The notes beneath the pieces are model-generated. The model had not been told where the DNA came from, searched no databases, and saw only the letters and a list, made by a program, of their open reading frames with translations. Below, one piece after another: positions 38,837 through 49,149 of a stretch of DNA of 64,000 bases. Both the position numbers and the translations under genes were made by a program. The stretch's first letter is position 1; each line of letters begins with the position of its first letter. Location of the stretch: contig OY987246.1 in NCBI GenBank assembly GCA_963920765.1, forward strand, positions 9,922,501 to 9,986,500, given 5' to 3'. The DNA is from Ulota crispa (Eukaryota > Streptophyta > Bryopsida > Orthotrichales > Orthotrichaceae).

Positions 38837-39205
38837 TTAACTCACACATACTTCTAAATCCATGCAATTTTTTTACCCACAGAAGTTTTTCTACTCATGT
38901 AATTTATTCACCCATGCAGTTTATTTGACCCATGTAGTTTTTCGACCCATGCAAGTTTTCTGACCCATGCAGTTTTTTGATCCACACAAGTTTTTTTTTG
39001 ACCCATGTAGTTTTTTTGACCTAAGCTACCTTTTGAAGCGTGGAGTTTTATTACCCACGCAATTTTTTAACACATGCATAAATTTAAAACCATGCAAGTT
39101 TTTAGCCTACACAATATTTTCATCCATGAAATGTTTTTTGACCCATGCAGTTATTTTATCTAGGTAAGTTTTTTGACTTATGCAGTTTTTTTCACCTAAG
39201 CAAGC

Positions 39206-42200
39206 AAGCACATTTTTTCTCAAAGAACACTCGAAACTGCCATTTCTAATGTTTTGATCCCAAAAACAACTTTTCCATAAAAATTCAAACCTAACTATAG
39301 TATATTGTAGTAAACTTATTCAAGAACATACACTGAAATTTTTGTGAAATTTGGTTATATGGATTGAGAGGCATGATCATCTAAAGTTAGTACATAAATT
39401 TTATTTTATTTTTGCCAAAATTTTCAGATGCTTTTGACTATATGTGGGTGAACAATTTTTGCATTAAGGGTGCTAAAGAGTTTTGTCCAACATACTCTAA
39501 ATCATCTTAGACACATTTCCTCAAGTTTTCATGACCAAAAAAAGACATGGGAAACTCCTTTCATGACCTTGTATTGCAAATATGTGCTTGAAATTCACAT
39601 TATATTGGAGTTTTCTACAAACCAAATTCCCAATGTTAATATGAAATAGAAAAAACCAAACAATGGATTGAAAGACTTTACCTTCATTGACAACCACACA
39701 CAAAAATAAAAATAAAACCAAATCTCTAATTGTTATTATATATCAAAGGTTATTGAAATTATAAAATATACAAATACCTTGGGCACACAAAAATAAAGGG
39801 GCCCATTATAATCTCACTATGTTCCTAGTATGTTCACGCATTTGTTCCCAACATTGGGAATACGCTCTCCACATTTCTCCATCATCCATTGCTCCCTATG
39901 AATGAAACCTCTTGTCATTAGTCCAAAATCCATGGGAATTGCCTCCAATGTCATTAAATTTTCCCCATAACACTACTATAGTTACTCATTTTTACAAAAT
40001 ACAATCACCACATGTTCCTCAATAAAATTATACCAAATATAAATGTGATATTGGAAGGTCATAGAGACACACAAACTTCATCAAATTTTTAAAAAATATA
40101 CTAAAATTTAAAAAAAATATTGAGAATAAAATAAAATAAATTAATACATTGCACAACAAATAACTACATCATGAACATATATAAATTTGTATGGACATAT
40201 ATGTACACCTACTTGCACATGCATGTGATATTATTACTATTTAAAATAAACAAATAAATACATACTACTAAAATCACATGGATATCTCTAATATCACATC
40301 TGAACCTCTATAATATCACATGTGAAGTATTTGTGGCCTTCAAATTACTAAATTCACAGGACCTTTGTAATATAACATCTACCCTTCTTTAGTATCACAT
40401 GTGAAGTATTTGTAACATTAAAACTTGCAAAGCTGGCCCTTGTAGGGCTGCTCCATTGGCTTCTTTTTTTGTTTTTTGTTTTTTTGTTTTTATTTTTATT
40501 TTTTTGTTTTTTGTTTTCTGTTTTTTATGTTTTTACAATTTTTATTTTTATTTTTTATGCTAACTTTGGTGCCTCTAGTGGCATCCATTACAACCTTTTG
40601 CCCCCTTTTTTTTTGGCAAAATATCCCACTTTGCTTGCCCCTCTCAAAAGTCAAAGAATTTTGGCATGCCCAAGCTGCCCCTTGAATAAATTTCACACCT
40701 AAACCCCTGTAACTTTTAAATTGTAAATCGGAATTCAAGAAAAGTTGTTCTTCCCTGTAGCCCTTGCAAAACTCTACTTTTGAAAAAAAATCTATGAAAT
40801 TTGATAAAAAATCATAATAGCTTGACCCTACCCAAAATCCTATTTATCTCCTATATGAACAATGGTCGTTTAGGGGTTATGTCCAAATGTCCAATCAACA
40901 CATTACGGTATTTGATCATTTTCACCAGTTTGGTTTATTATGACTTGGCGATCCTATCAACGAAAGAGCTTGCTCCAATCAGTGACAGTCACTCGAATCT
41001 TTCTTTAAAATTAAAAGAAATGACAGTGTTTGTGATAAGTGAAAATCTTTGTTGACTTCATGAGTCTTGTCAAAATCATTATTCTCGCTTTTTGTAGTTT
41101 GTTCATTTGGAGTTACTGCTGACCATCTCCTTTATCTTCTTCAATGGATAAACCTTTGAGATCTATGGATTTTAGTGGTGTCACATCAACCACGTTAAAC
41201 TACCTATTTTATCATATGGATTTTGTTAGTTTAATTTTTTTCTTAGAAAAATCATATTATGAAGCTTTTAAAGAAAGAGGACAATTCATATGGGATATAT
41301 TACAAAAACATGGGATCATCCAAATATAACATGTGATATTTTTGCACTTCAATATAGTTAACTAAGTTTTTACACAAGAAGGAACTTAATCTAATATAAA
41401 TGTTCTCTTTGGAATCTCACCTTGAATGTGCATTGAAAGTTTGAAACGACTCTATGTCAAATGTTCAAGTGTTAAAACATTATTATCATGTACATTGTCC
41501 TTCTAAAAAGATTGTCATCTCTCCAATTTTTTACCTTTTCAAAAATCATTTTTGGCAACAAAAACAACTAGCATATCATATTTTGATTTCAACAAAGTTG
41601 CTTATTGGGAATTATCATAGCTATAATGGGGGTTTGGTATATGTAATTGAAACTTAAATTAAGCTCCTCAACGCTATGAGAGGAAGGTGATAAAAAAGAA
41701 AAACGCAACAATCTTTTTGGTAGGCCAGTGTTCAAAATTTCAAATCATTGTATCTTTGTATCCCTTCAAAAGGTAGTGCAATTGAGAACGTTCTTTTTGG
41801 TATTCTAGTTGGTTAGCAATTGGTGGTGCCCAATTGCCGAATGATGCCAACAACACTCAAGAAGAGATGCAATGATTCCCGTGCAAGACAAATCATCAAA
41901 TCTATTGTATTTTGGAAGCTTAGATTTCTAACACTTGTGCTCTATAAATGAGAGCTAGTTTCAAAGCCTTCATTTAAAGTAGTGTTCATGTTGTGAAGCT
42001 CTATCAATCTAACAAAATTAATATTGTAAAGATAAAAAAAACATTTGTTATGAATAGCTAGAGGTCATGAGCAAGGTCAAAAAGGTAAATCTTCTTACTT
42101 TTCTTTCATGCAAGAATCCTAAATAGAATGCAAAAGAGATACAACATTGATTAACAATATTCTATTTCTTTAGAATGTGAAAGTTATCAAATTAAGTACA

Positions 42201-42334
42201 TAATTGATGATAACTTCATTAATATTTTGTTTGAGAACATATCATAATTCTAGTGCATGGAACCACTCACACTTGCTTGCTTAGATTGGCAACTTGAAAG
42301 TGTCGATCTCAAAATTCATTAATTTGGGATCACA
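39206..42334. other. AT-rich intergenic region
   Basis: No gene was recognised. A long T-tract broken by single G, A or C bases runs from about 40462 to 40558. A lone sequence ATGGTCGTTTAGGGGTTA at 40862-40879 looks like one end of a TTAA-group element without a visible partner. Confidence 0.6.
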
Positions 42335-42339
42335 GAAAT

Positions 42340-42566
42340 CATTAATTTGGGAATAACAACCGATTCTGTGACTTATGAATTTTGCATTAGTGAGAGTATT
42401 TTTAGTGATTTAAAGTGGATTATACGATTATCCCTTCAATATTTTTCATCGTTGATATAAAAGCTTGAAGAAATTATCATAAAATTCACTTTAGATCACC
42501 AAAATACTCTCACAAACGCAAAATTCAAAAGTCACAAAATTGATTTCAAATTAACAAATATTATGT
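42340..42566. mobile_element. Palindromic element, about 230 bp (TTTGTGAGAGTATTTTGGTG family, copy 1)
   Basis: The two arms of about 100 bp are inverted. The left arm contains TTTTGCATTAGTGAGAGTAT and the right, reverse-complemented, TTTTGCGTTTGTGAGAGTAT, each followed by TTAGTGAT or TGGTGATC and AAAGTG. The same palindrome recurs at 43180-43417 and 47045-47296. Outer borders are approximate and no target duplication was resolved. Confidence 0.65.
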
Positions 42567-42607
42567 TGTCCACATGTGAGGATAGAAAGTCAAACACATG
42601 AAGTTAA

Positions 42608-42841
42608 CCCCTAAACGACAAGGCAGCCCTTTGTGACCAGTACAATATTGGATATTTTTCTTATATTTGGAGTGCATCCACACCTTTATTACATTTGAGA
42701 TCAACAAAGAAATTAGAATATAAATCAATGCTGTTCTAGGGAGGCAACCAAGACCCCAAATTAAAACTTTTTGTCAGTAACAAATGCTATTTATACAGTA
42801 GTGTACATACTATGTATTATGGTAGCCTTGTCCTTTAAGTG
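42608..42841. mobile_element. TTAA-flanked TIR element, 234 bp (TTAA group, copy E)
   Basis: TTAA borders are at 42604-42607 and 42842-42845. The left end is CCCCTAAACGACAAGGCAGC; the right end, reverse-complemented, is CACTTAAAGGACAAGGCTAC. It is non-coding. Confidence 0.7.
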
Positions 42842-43179
42842 TTAAGAAGCCCCACTATTTAATGAAATCCATGTAAATGATGATATTGGAAACATTGACA
42901 GTGAGAGTTTCCAGAAATCAGCGTCCATGTGAAGGCTTGCAACAAAGAGTTGGTGCAAATGTTGGAATCACAGTATTGAAACTAGAGTACCTAGTGCAGC
43001 TGCCGGCCAACTACAACCTCATACTTATACCAATTATAGATTACAGAGGCTAAGTATTCTAAAGCGCTACCCATTCATTGACTGATCCACTTCAATTTCA
43101 AAATACTTGCAGTATTTGCCAGAGCAATGCTTAGAACCGTTTAAAACAAAAAACATGAGCAAATATCTAGCCTAAAACA

Positions 43180-43417
43180 CCATATTTGTGAATTTGGGAA
43201 TAAATCTTTTGGAGATAATGAATTTTGCGTTTGTGATAATATTTTGGTGATTTATAGTGAGTAATTTATAGTGAGTTTTTTTGTTAATTCTTCAAGATAT
43301 TTTATCTTTAATGTAAGGTTTTCATAAAATTCACTTTAAATCAACAGAATGTCTCTTAAAACATAAAATCCAAAAGTTTCAAAATTGTGTTTTTTTCCCA
43401 AATTAACGAATGTTGCG
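43180..43417. mobile_element. Palindromic element, about 240 bp (copy 2 of the 42340 family)
   Basis: Inverted arms carry TTTTGCGTTTGTGATAATAT on the left and, reverse-complemented on the right, a matching block ending in AAAGTGAATTTTATG. The left arm has a short internal duplication (AGTGAGT twice). Borders are approximate. Confidence 0.6.
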
Positions 43418-43871
43418 GAGTACGCTCTTCCGTAAAGCTCATCGTTGACTTGTTTTATACAAGGTTGTTGTTTCATGCATTCACTCTCCACTCAGCGGGA
43501 AGATTTTATCAATGACGACGTTTGTAACACACATAATAAAGACTAGTACATGTATTGACATTCAATGCCACAAAAAGCATGTAAACAGCGAGATGTAGTC
43601 AACAAGCTAAGTGAAACTTTGCATTCACCATAGTGGCATCAAATTCTGAACACAGCAGCTCATTCGCAGTCAAAAGCAAATCTCACCAGTACAACCATAA
43701 TATAAATTATACTAGTTTCTAAAAGCACACCACTGGTGGCCTCTGCTGCATGTAGCATAGAGGGACATTCTAGAGCTCAACTTCAAGCCACGGAGGAACA
43801 CTATAGTAGTACGGTTTGGAATTGAGCTAGCTAGCTACAGAGAAGGGAAAAATTCACTCATAGCAAACTCT

Positions 43872-44672
43872 TTTCGATTTCCCTATCGGGATTTACATAT
43901 GAATTCCCTGTGTATTACACAAAACGCAGGGAAAATATGGTCTAAGGTGGGTACACCCATAAGTGTTAGTGTCCCCATAATTGTTGCCTCTGAAATTTTG
44001 GAATATCTGTGGAAATGAATAGATGTAATGACAAGGATTTACAACATGTGAACATGAAATCTTAAAAGTGGTTATGGGTGCAATGGCAATTTGCTCTTTA
44101 AAAATTCACAATTTATTCTCACCGTATCTAAATAATACATTTGAAAGTGCAAACTCTTTTTTTTCTGTTCCTAATAGGATCCTATAATTTTCTAGATATT
44201 TATTAATATTCATCATGTTCAAAACCCTTAAATTGACGCTTATGGGTGTATCCATCTTAACAGGGAAAAATTGTGACAGAGGGAATAATCATAGAAGAAG
44301 AACACAGAAATGTTTAACAGCTTCTTCAACGTGAAACAGTAGCACAAAGGGAAAACCACAGATTCGTGAATAGTCACAGGGAAAATGTGAAGAGATCATG
44401 TATCTGACAGAGGGCAAATCACAAAGGTTTTCGATTTCCCTGCAGGGATTTACATATGAATTCCTTGGTGTATTATACAAAATGCAATGACAATATGGTG
44501 TAACAGGGAAATGTGACAAGGGGAAAAATCATAGAAGAGATACATTGAAATGTTTAACAACTTCTTTGAAGTGAACAGTTGCAAGCAGGGAAAATCACAG
44601 ATTCGTGAGTACTCACAGGGGAAATGTGAAGAGATCCTGCAACTGACAAAGGGAAAATCACAAAAGTTTCGC
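43872..44672. repeat. Tandem duplication of a 245-bp unit, one copy split by a TA-flanked element
   Basis: Copy 1 (43872-44427) and copy 2 (about 44428-44672) both begin TTTCGATTTCCCT and share GGGATTTACATATGAATTCC, CACAGATTCGTGA and GTGAAGAGATC blocks in the same order. Copy 1 is longer only because 43945-44257 is inserted in it. Confidence 0.85.
43945..44257. mobile_element. TA-flanked TIR element, 313 bp, with an empty site in the neighbouring duplicate
   Basis: The left end AGGTGGGTACACCCATAAGT and the right end, reverse-complemented AGATGGATACACCCATAAGC, form the TIR. Flanks are AATATGGTC-TA on the left and TA-ACAGGG on the right. The unoccupied duplicate at about 44491-44507 reads AATATGGTG-TA-ACAGGG. 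This shows directly that insertion duplicated TA. It belongs to the same family as 10793-11178 and 51042-51445. Confidence 0.9.
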
Positions 44673-44865
44673 TGTGAGTGTTTGATATTATTATTATAGA
44701 ATTTACTCAGACAAGTTTGAGCCGGGAAGACTGAAGAGTTGCAGCAGGCGCCACACACGCGCTGGCTGGAACCCGTGGCTGCACAACCGGCCTAGACGGT
44801 CAAACTGGCTTGCTCGTCCCTGTCGCATGCACATCTTCCCAGGCTAGCATTGCATTGCGTCCGTA

Positions 44866-45243
44866 TTAGAGAGCAGCCACCGAGTTGCAGTGACCGGCGC
44901 CGTCTTGACAGCCATCACCGCAGTAGTCTGCTCCTCTCCCGCACATGCCGTCTTTGCTGCAACAAGCCCCGAACAAGCACACGGCGTCGCCTGCTTGGCG
45001 CCCGCATTCTGCACTCGCTGCTGCTGCTGCTGGTGCGTCTTTGTTGCAGCGACCGGCGCCGTCCTGGCAGCCATCGCCACAGTAATCTGCTCCTCTGCCG
45101 CACATTCCATCCTTGCTGCAACACGCTCCGAATAAACATACGGCGTCGCCTGCTTGGTGCCCACACTCCGCCCCATAAACAGAGCACACCGTCGCCAGCG
45201 ACAGCGCTACGACCAGAAGTATAGTACTCGACCTGGAGTCCAT
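44866..45243 (-). CDS. Secreted protein with two hevein-like (chitin-binding type 1) domains, 125 aa
   Basis: Hevein domains bind chitin oligomers and occur in defence proteins and lectins. Residues 1-24 are a signal peptide (hydrophobic L-L-V-V-A-L-S-L-A, small residues before the first C). Two eight-cysteine domains follow (about 26-67 and 79-119), nearly identical, joined by an A-rich linker ([10 protein letters not shown]). Cysteine spacing is C-x8-C-x4-C-C-x5-C-x6-C-x3-C-x6-C. The binding-loop Ser and the Tyr before the sixth Cys are kept, but the two loop aromatics of hevein (W21, W23 or equivalents) are Asp and Met in both domains. Chitin affinity may be weak or altered. There is no catalytic domain; the frame ends seven residues after the last domain. 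No intron is apparent. Confidence 0.85.
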   Translation of the reverse strand: MDSRSSTILLVVALSLATVCSVYGAECGHQAGDAVCLFGACCSKDGMCGRGADYCGDGCQDGAGRCNKDAPAAAAASAECGRQAGDAVCLFGACCSKDGMCGRGADYCGDGCQDGAGHCNSVAAL

Positions 45244-45318
45244 TGCTAGCTAGTTGATAAAAATGGCCAAGAAACGATATCGATGTGAGCCTGGAAGTTG
45301 AAGTGAGACAGAGGGATG

Positions 45319-45334
45319 TATATAATTATATATT
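45319..45334 (-). promoter_or_regulatory. TATA-box candidate for the hevein-domain gene
   Basis: On the minus strand the sequence reads AATATATAATTATATA, 76-91 bases before the start codon. That leaves a leader of about 45-60 nt, a normal distance for a plant TATA box. Confidence 0.5.
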
Positions 45335-46001
45335 CTTCAGAGCTCAATTGGATGGCTTGCAAGTGGTCCTATCGGATGAAACAGCAAATGGGATGCCATT
45401 TTTTGTGTTTTGTCTGGTCATTAGTCTAAATCAGGCTCAAACTAAGTCTCATCACAACGCCATATCCCAACTTATTTGATTTATTAAAAGCAAAAAACTG
45501 TTCTGAAGAGAGTTATGAGTATTGTATGTAAAAATATTGATGGGTCTTGGGACGTGGGACATAGTGTGGACCGCCCTGAGAATCCAGAAAGCGGGCTCGA
45601 ATCTGATCAAAAGTTTTTTCAAACGAATGCAGAAGCTTGCTGCACATCCGATACTCGTGTTGCTGGGGTTTTTGGCAGTATGAGTAGAGCTATCCGGTTC
45701 CATCCAATAGCTGGACATCCATGTGGCTCATGGTCTCTTCCTTGGAGCTCTTCTTTACAGATTGCTTTATCCATAACTCTTTAAGTAAACGCCACCCCCT
45801 CGGGAAAAGTTTATCGTCATCGATCAGCCTTGTTTGTTTGGCGAAACATCGCCACTTGGCTGCCTTTCAGAAATGCTATGTTTGGACTGACAACTCAATT
45901 CATATTTTACCTCACTTTCTATGCCTTTATCCATCATTCAACCATTTTGAGTTGTTTCCATCCATGAAAAAGCTTTCATCAGTTTGGAGAACTCTCTTCT
46001 A
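45335..46001. other. Intergenic region upstream of the hevein-domain gene
   Basis: Nothing beyond short motif-free frames was seen. Confidence 0.5.
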
Positions 46002-46301
46002 TACTGAATGTTGCGTTTAGGTTGCCCAACACTAATTTCTTGACATTTCACACCATATAAGTACTTAATGATACTACAATAATTTTCATCATTGCAATAA
46101 ACAAATTTTAAAGACCAGTAACAACAATAAAACTATGAAAAAACTAACTAATTGCATCCAAGTCGTAAACCATGTAAAAAATCTTAGTATTTAGAGAGCT
46201 GCTTGCGCCTAAGTGATTAAGCAATGAGTCATGAGGTAACTTTCCAAGGTAAGACAACAAGCAACCTAATTGTTAAGGCAACCTAAATACAATATTTTGT
46301 G
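46002..46301. mobile_element. TA-flanked TIR element, 300 bp (CACTGAATATTGC family, copy 2)
   Basis: TA borders are at 46000-46001 and 46302-46303. The left end is TACTGAATGTTGCGTTTAGG; the right end, reverse-complemented, is CACAAAATATTGTATTTAGG. Its length is almost that of copy 1 (30115-30409) and internal blocks align in the same orientation. Confidence 0.75.
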
Positions 46302-47044
46302 TAGTGAATGTTTTCATGCATTTGATTATATTCATGTATGTCTAATATTTTTTTTGTCCATTTGAGTATTTATACATCCACTTGACCATATTCCAACTAA
46401 TTTGATAAAAAAACAAGAGTACTTATGCCTATTTTAGCTTTGTTTTGAAATTTATAGAAATTCCTTGTGTTCAAAGTAAGAAGGGATGTGCTTTGATGAT
46501 TGAGGTGGTAGGAGGTTAACACCATGACTAGGATGATTGGGAGTTCAACAATCATTTATTGTCATTGTGGCATTGAATGTACACTCAGTATTTTGCAACA
46601 AGCACAACTTTTTGGGATACATATGGGCCTCTCAATGTTTTCGTATGACTTCACAATTTTGCATATAGAAGTTATCTCTTCAAATGAACGCACAATATAA
46701 TATATACACATAGAATGTGCACATTCTTGAGTGTAAGAGCATCATCAATCCATCTCATGTTGCTTGGCTTGTATCTTAAGTTTAGTACATTTGTTGTGGG
46801 GTCAAAAAGGCTGAAAATGAACTAGAATGGAGTCCAATGCATCCACTACTTTGCAAAAGTTAAATTTGCACTTAGAAAGATATTTATCAACACAACATGC
46901 TCTTTTTTATTAAGCCATTCATGTCTTGCAAGAAAAAAATTCAATGTCATGATGGCAGCACCTTCCAAAGTCTTAGCATGTAAGTTGACACAAAAAAAAT
47001 GCACAATTTGTCACTATGGAGCAACTATTAGTGAATCTAAATAA

Positions 47045-47296
47045 CATGATATTTTTAAATTTTAGAAAAACACTTTCCCAAAATGGATTTTGGGGATACT
47101 AAATATTGTATTTGTGGGAATATTTTGGTGATTTGATGTGATTTTTTGATAATTCCTTCAAAATATTTCATCATTAATGTAAGGTCTTGATGAAATTTTC
47201 ATAAAACTTGCTCTAAATCACCAAAAAAACTCTTAAAAATGAAAAATTCAAAAGTCCCAAAATTGGTGTTTTTCCCCAAATTAACAAATATCATGT
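47045..47296. mobile_element. Palindromic element, about 250 bp (copy 3 of the 42340 family)
   Basis: The left edge is ATGATATTTTTAAATTTTAG; the right edge, reverse-complemented, is ATGATATTTGTTAATTTGGG. The arms share AATATTTTGGTGATTT-like and ATGAAA blocks with the other two copies. Confidence 0.7.
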
Positions 47297-48491
47297 GATT
47301 ACACAATTTTTTATCCATGTTGTCCACCCAAATTGGAATTAGGTATCCAACATTAGGTGTTGCACTCCTCTAGTCTCCACAACAAGGTTGTTTGCTTCTT
47401 GCTGCTAGATGGAGTATATGGAAAGATGATGCTCTAAGGTGTCATTGGAGATGGTTGACTAAGATAAGTATACTTTTGTTTGTTACACTAATTTCTCAAC
47501 ACTCCATACCATCCACATCAATCTACCTAATTTGCCCACAATGACAAAAATCAATCAATCATTTTATGACCATATCCTACAAATAAGGATGGGAGTATTT
47601 TTGACATCTAACTTAAATGCAAGTGCCAAAAACCAAATTTTTCAATTGTTCTAAAAATCATTCTAGTCTAATAAACATTTGTAACATATACTAGAACCAA
47701 GGAGAGGTATATTTTAAAGCAATTAAGAGAAAGAAAAATAATGGATACTTGCATATGGCATGGTAGCAAATAGGTGCACATCGACTAGAAATAATATTCA
47801 ATGTATCCACCTCACAATGTGCACAAATTTTCTAGGTTTTCTTGCTTGAGAAAACTTGTGTTTTCTCAACTATAAATTTCACTAGTAAAAGTGCTTAGAT
47901 AAAATTTTGATTTCCCTCAGGGTTAAGGATTTGCACTTTCCAAAACTGAGACTTTCGACAACACATTACAAAATTGAGTTGAAAATGACATAAATTAAAG
48001 AAAATGCCAATTAATTTCCATTCTTTAGAAGCTCACTTACCAAGTATTCAAATCTTGATGACCAAACGTATTTGGAAGCGTGCCAAAAAGAAAGACTTTT
48101 TTTACAAATTGAAATGCTAGACATTAATGCTATCTCTACTAAACACCAATGTCTATAATCTAAGCTCTAAGCTTCACTAGGTCCCATTCAACCATTATAC
48201 TCTGGGAGTGCAAAACATCCTAAAACCAAGGATCCTATCACTCTCAATATTAGGGATAACCTTGTAATGACGGCAATGAAGTTTTTAAAACTTTTAACTA
48301 TAACAACTTCTTGAAAAAAAAATCCTAAGTTACAACCTCTGTAAGTAAACTTTTTGTACACAGATTTCTTCCAGTCTAGGCAAGCTCCTAATATTAGAAA
48401 GTCATGTTTGGACTTTTCAAGCTATAAATGACAGTTTTGAGAACCGCGACATGTTACAAACATTTGAGGCAAGGGAGACCTGAAGCTACCG

Positions 48492-48526
48492 TGGAGATGT
48501 GCACGAAGAGTTGGCGCACATCTCCA
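48492..48526. other. Perfect 11-bp hairpin with 13-base loop
   Basis: TGGAGATGTGC at 48492-48502 pairs perfectly with GCACATCTCCA at 48516-48526. It lies about 620 bases beyond the amine oxidase stop codon. No T or A run follows and no function is assigned. Confidence 0.6.
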
Positions 48527-49149
48527 TGGAATGGAACAAGAAGACTTTCAATTGAACACTTGTTAACGCAATCGCATTTTTTTCAAATACATCAGCAGTC
48601 ACAAACGCAATACATTGTTTTCAAAAACATCAGTTGCCACAGACGCAATACATGCTCCCAAGCCAACTCTCTCGCTCCCATTGTTTCATTTCCATACGAA
48701 GCTCAACATCGCTCTAAAGCAGCAGCCCTCAAACACCAACCTGCTTTAAGTCAGAAGATCTCCCAAAACTCATTTACCAACTCACAGAAAGAAAACACCA
48801 GTAATAAGCAAAAACAGATTCCTTTTCAAGATAAGAGAAGGGATTCCAATTCACTCGCTTAAAGTTACATCATATTCTCACTTTGTACAGGAACATGCAC
48901 CCATGACGCTTTGAAGGTGCACGACAAGCTGATAAAAAAAACTCGCAGCATTTCGGCTATGGGAGGGCTCCCCTCCACCCCGACCTATTGTTGTTCAAAA
49001 TATCTTTCTACCAATGGCTACATCGTCATGGGGTCTCAATAAACTAGTTGTAATGGCTTGTGGTTTGTCCAAATCCACCCAATCTTGTAAAAAGAGTGGA
49101 GTGCCGTGGTAGCTGTTGATCTACATCCATCGTACATTTGGCGAGCCTT

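Larger units (their letters stand above)
38545..39205. repeat. Degenerate minisatellite, GACCCATGCAGTTTTTT type, about 18-21 bp period
   Basis: Variants of ACCCATGCAGTTTTTT recur more than twenty times from about 38555 to 38588 and again from about 38860 to 39200, with T-run length and a few bases varying. The two blocks are separated by the TTAA element at 38589-38836, so the array predates that insertion. Confidence 0.85.
46304..49149. other. Intergenic region, including the amine oxidase 3' flank
   Basis: AT-rich until about 48400, then mixed composition that is probably 3' untranslated sequence of the minus-strand amine oxidase gene. The palindromic element at 47045-47296 and the hairpin at 48492-48526 are listed separately. 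A plus-strand frame at 48428-48862 has no recognised domain. Confidence 0.5.

Noticed and set aside
40469-40738. Phe/Leu-rich frames that resemble membrane proteins
   Set aside because: They arise from a T-rich low-complexity tract.
43941-44262. Reading the 43945 element as having a 3-bp TAA target (PIF/Harbinger type)
   Set aside because: Comparison with the empty duplicate and with the other two copies fits a 2-bp TA duplication with symmetrical TIRs; TAA would leave unequal ends.
44289-44758. Two minus-strand frames with shared sequence
   Set aside because: Similarity comes from the 245-bp tandem duplication; no start, domain or coding bias supports them.
44850-45224. Plus-strand 124-residue frame opposite the hevein-domain gene
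   Set aside because: Arg/Leu/Ser-rich shadow of the cysteine-rich gene on the other strand.
47920-47930. CTCAGGGTTAA as a right end of a TTAA element
   Set aside because: No partner left end was seen; it could be chance in AT-rich DNA.
48428-48862. Plus-strand 144-residue frame
   Set aside because: No domain, polar low-complexity composition, and it lies in the likely 3' flank of the minus-strand amine oxidase gene.
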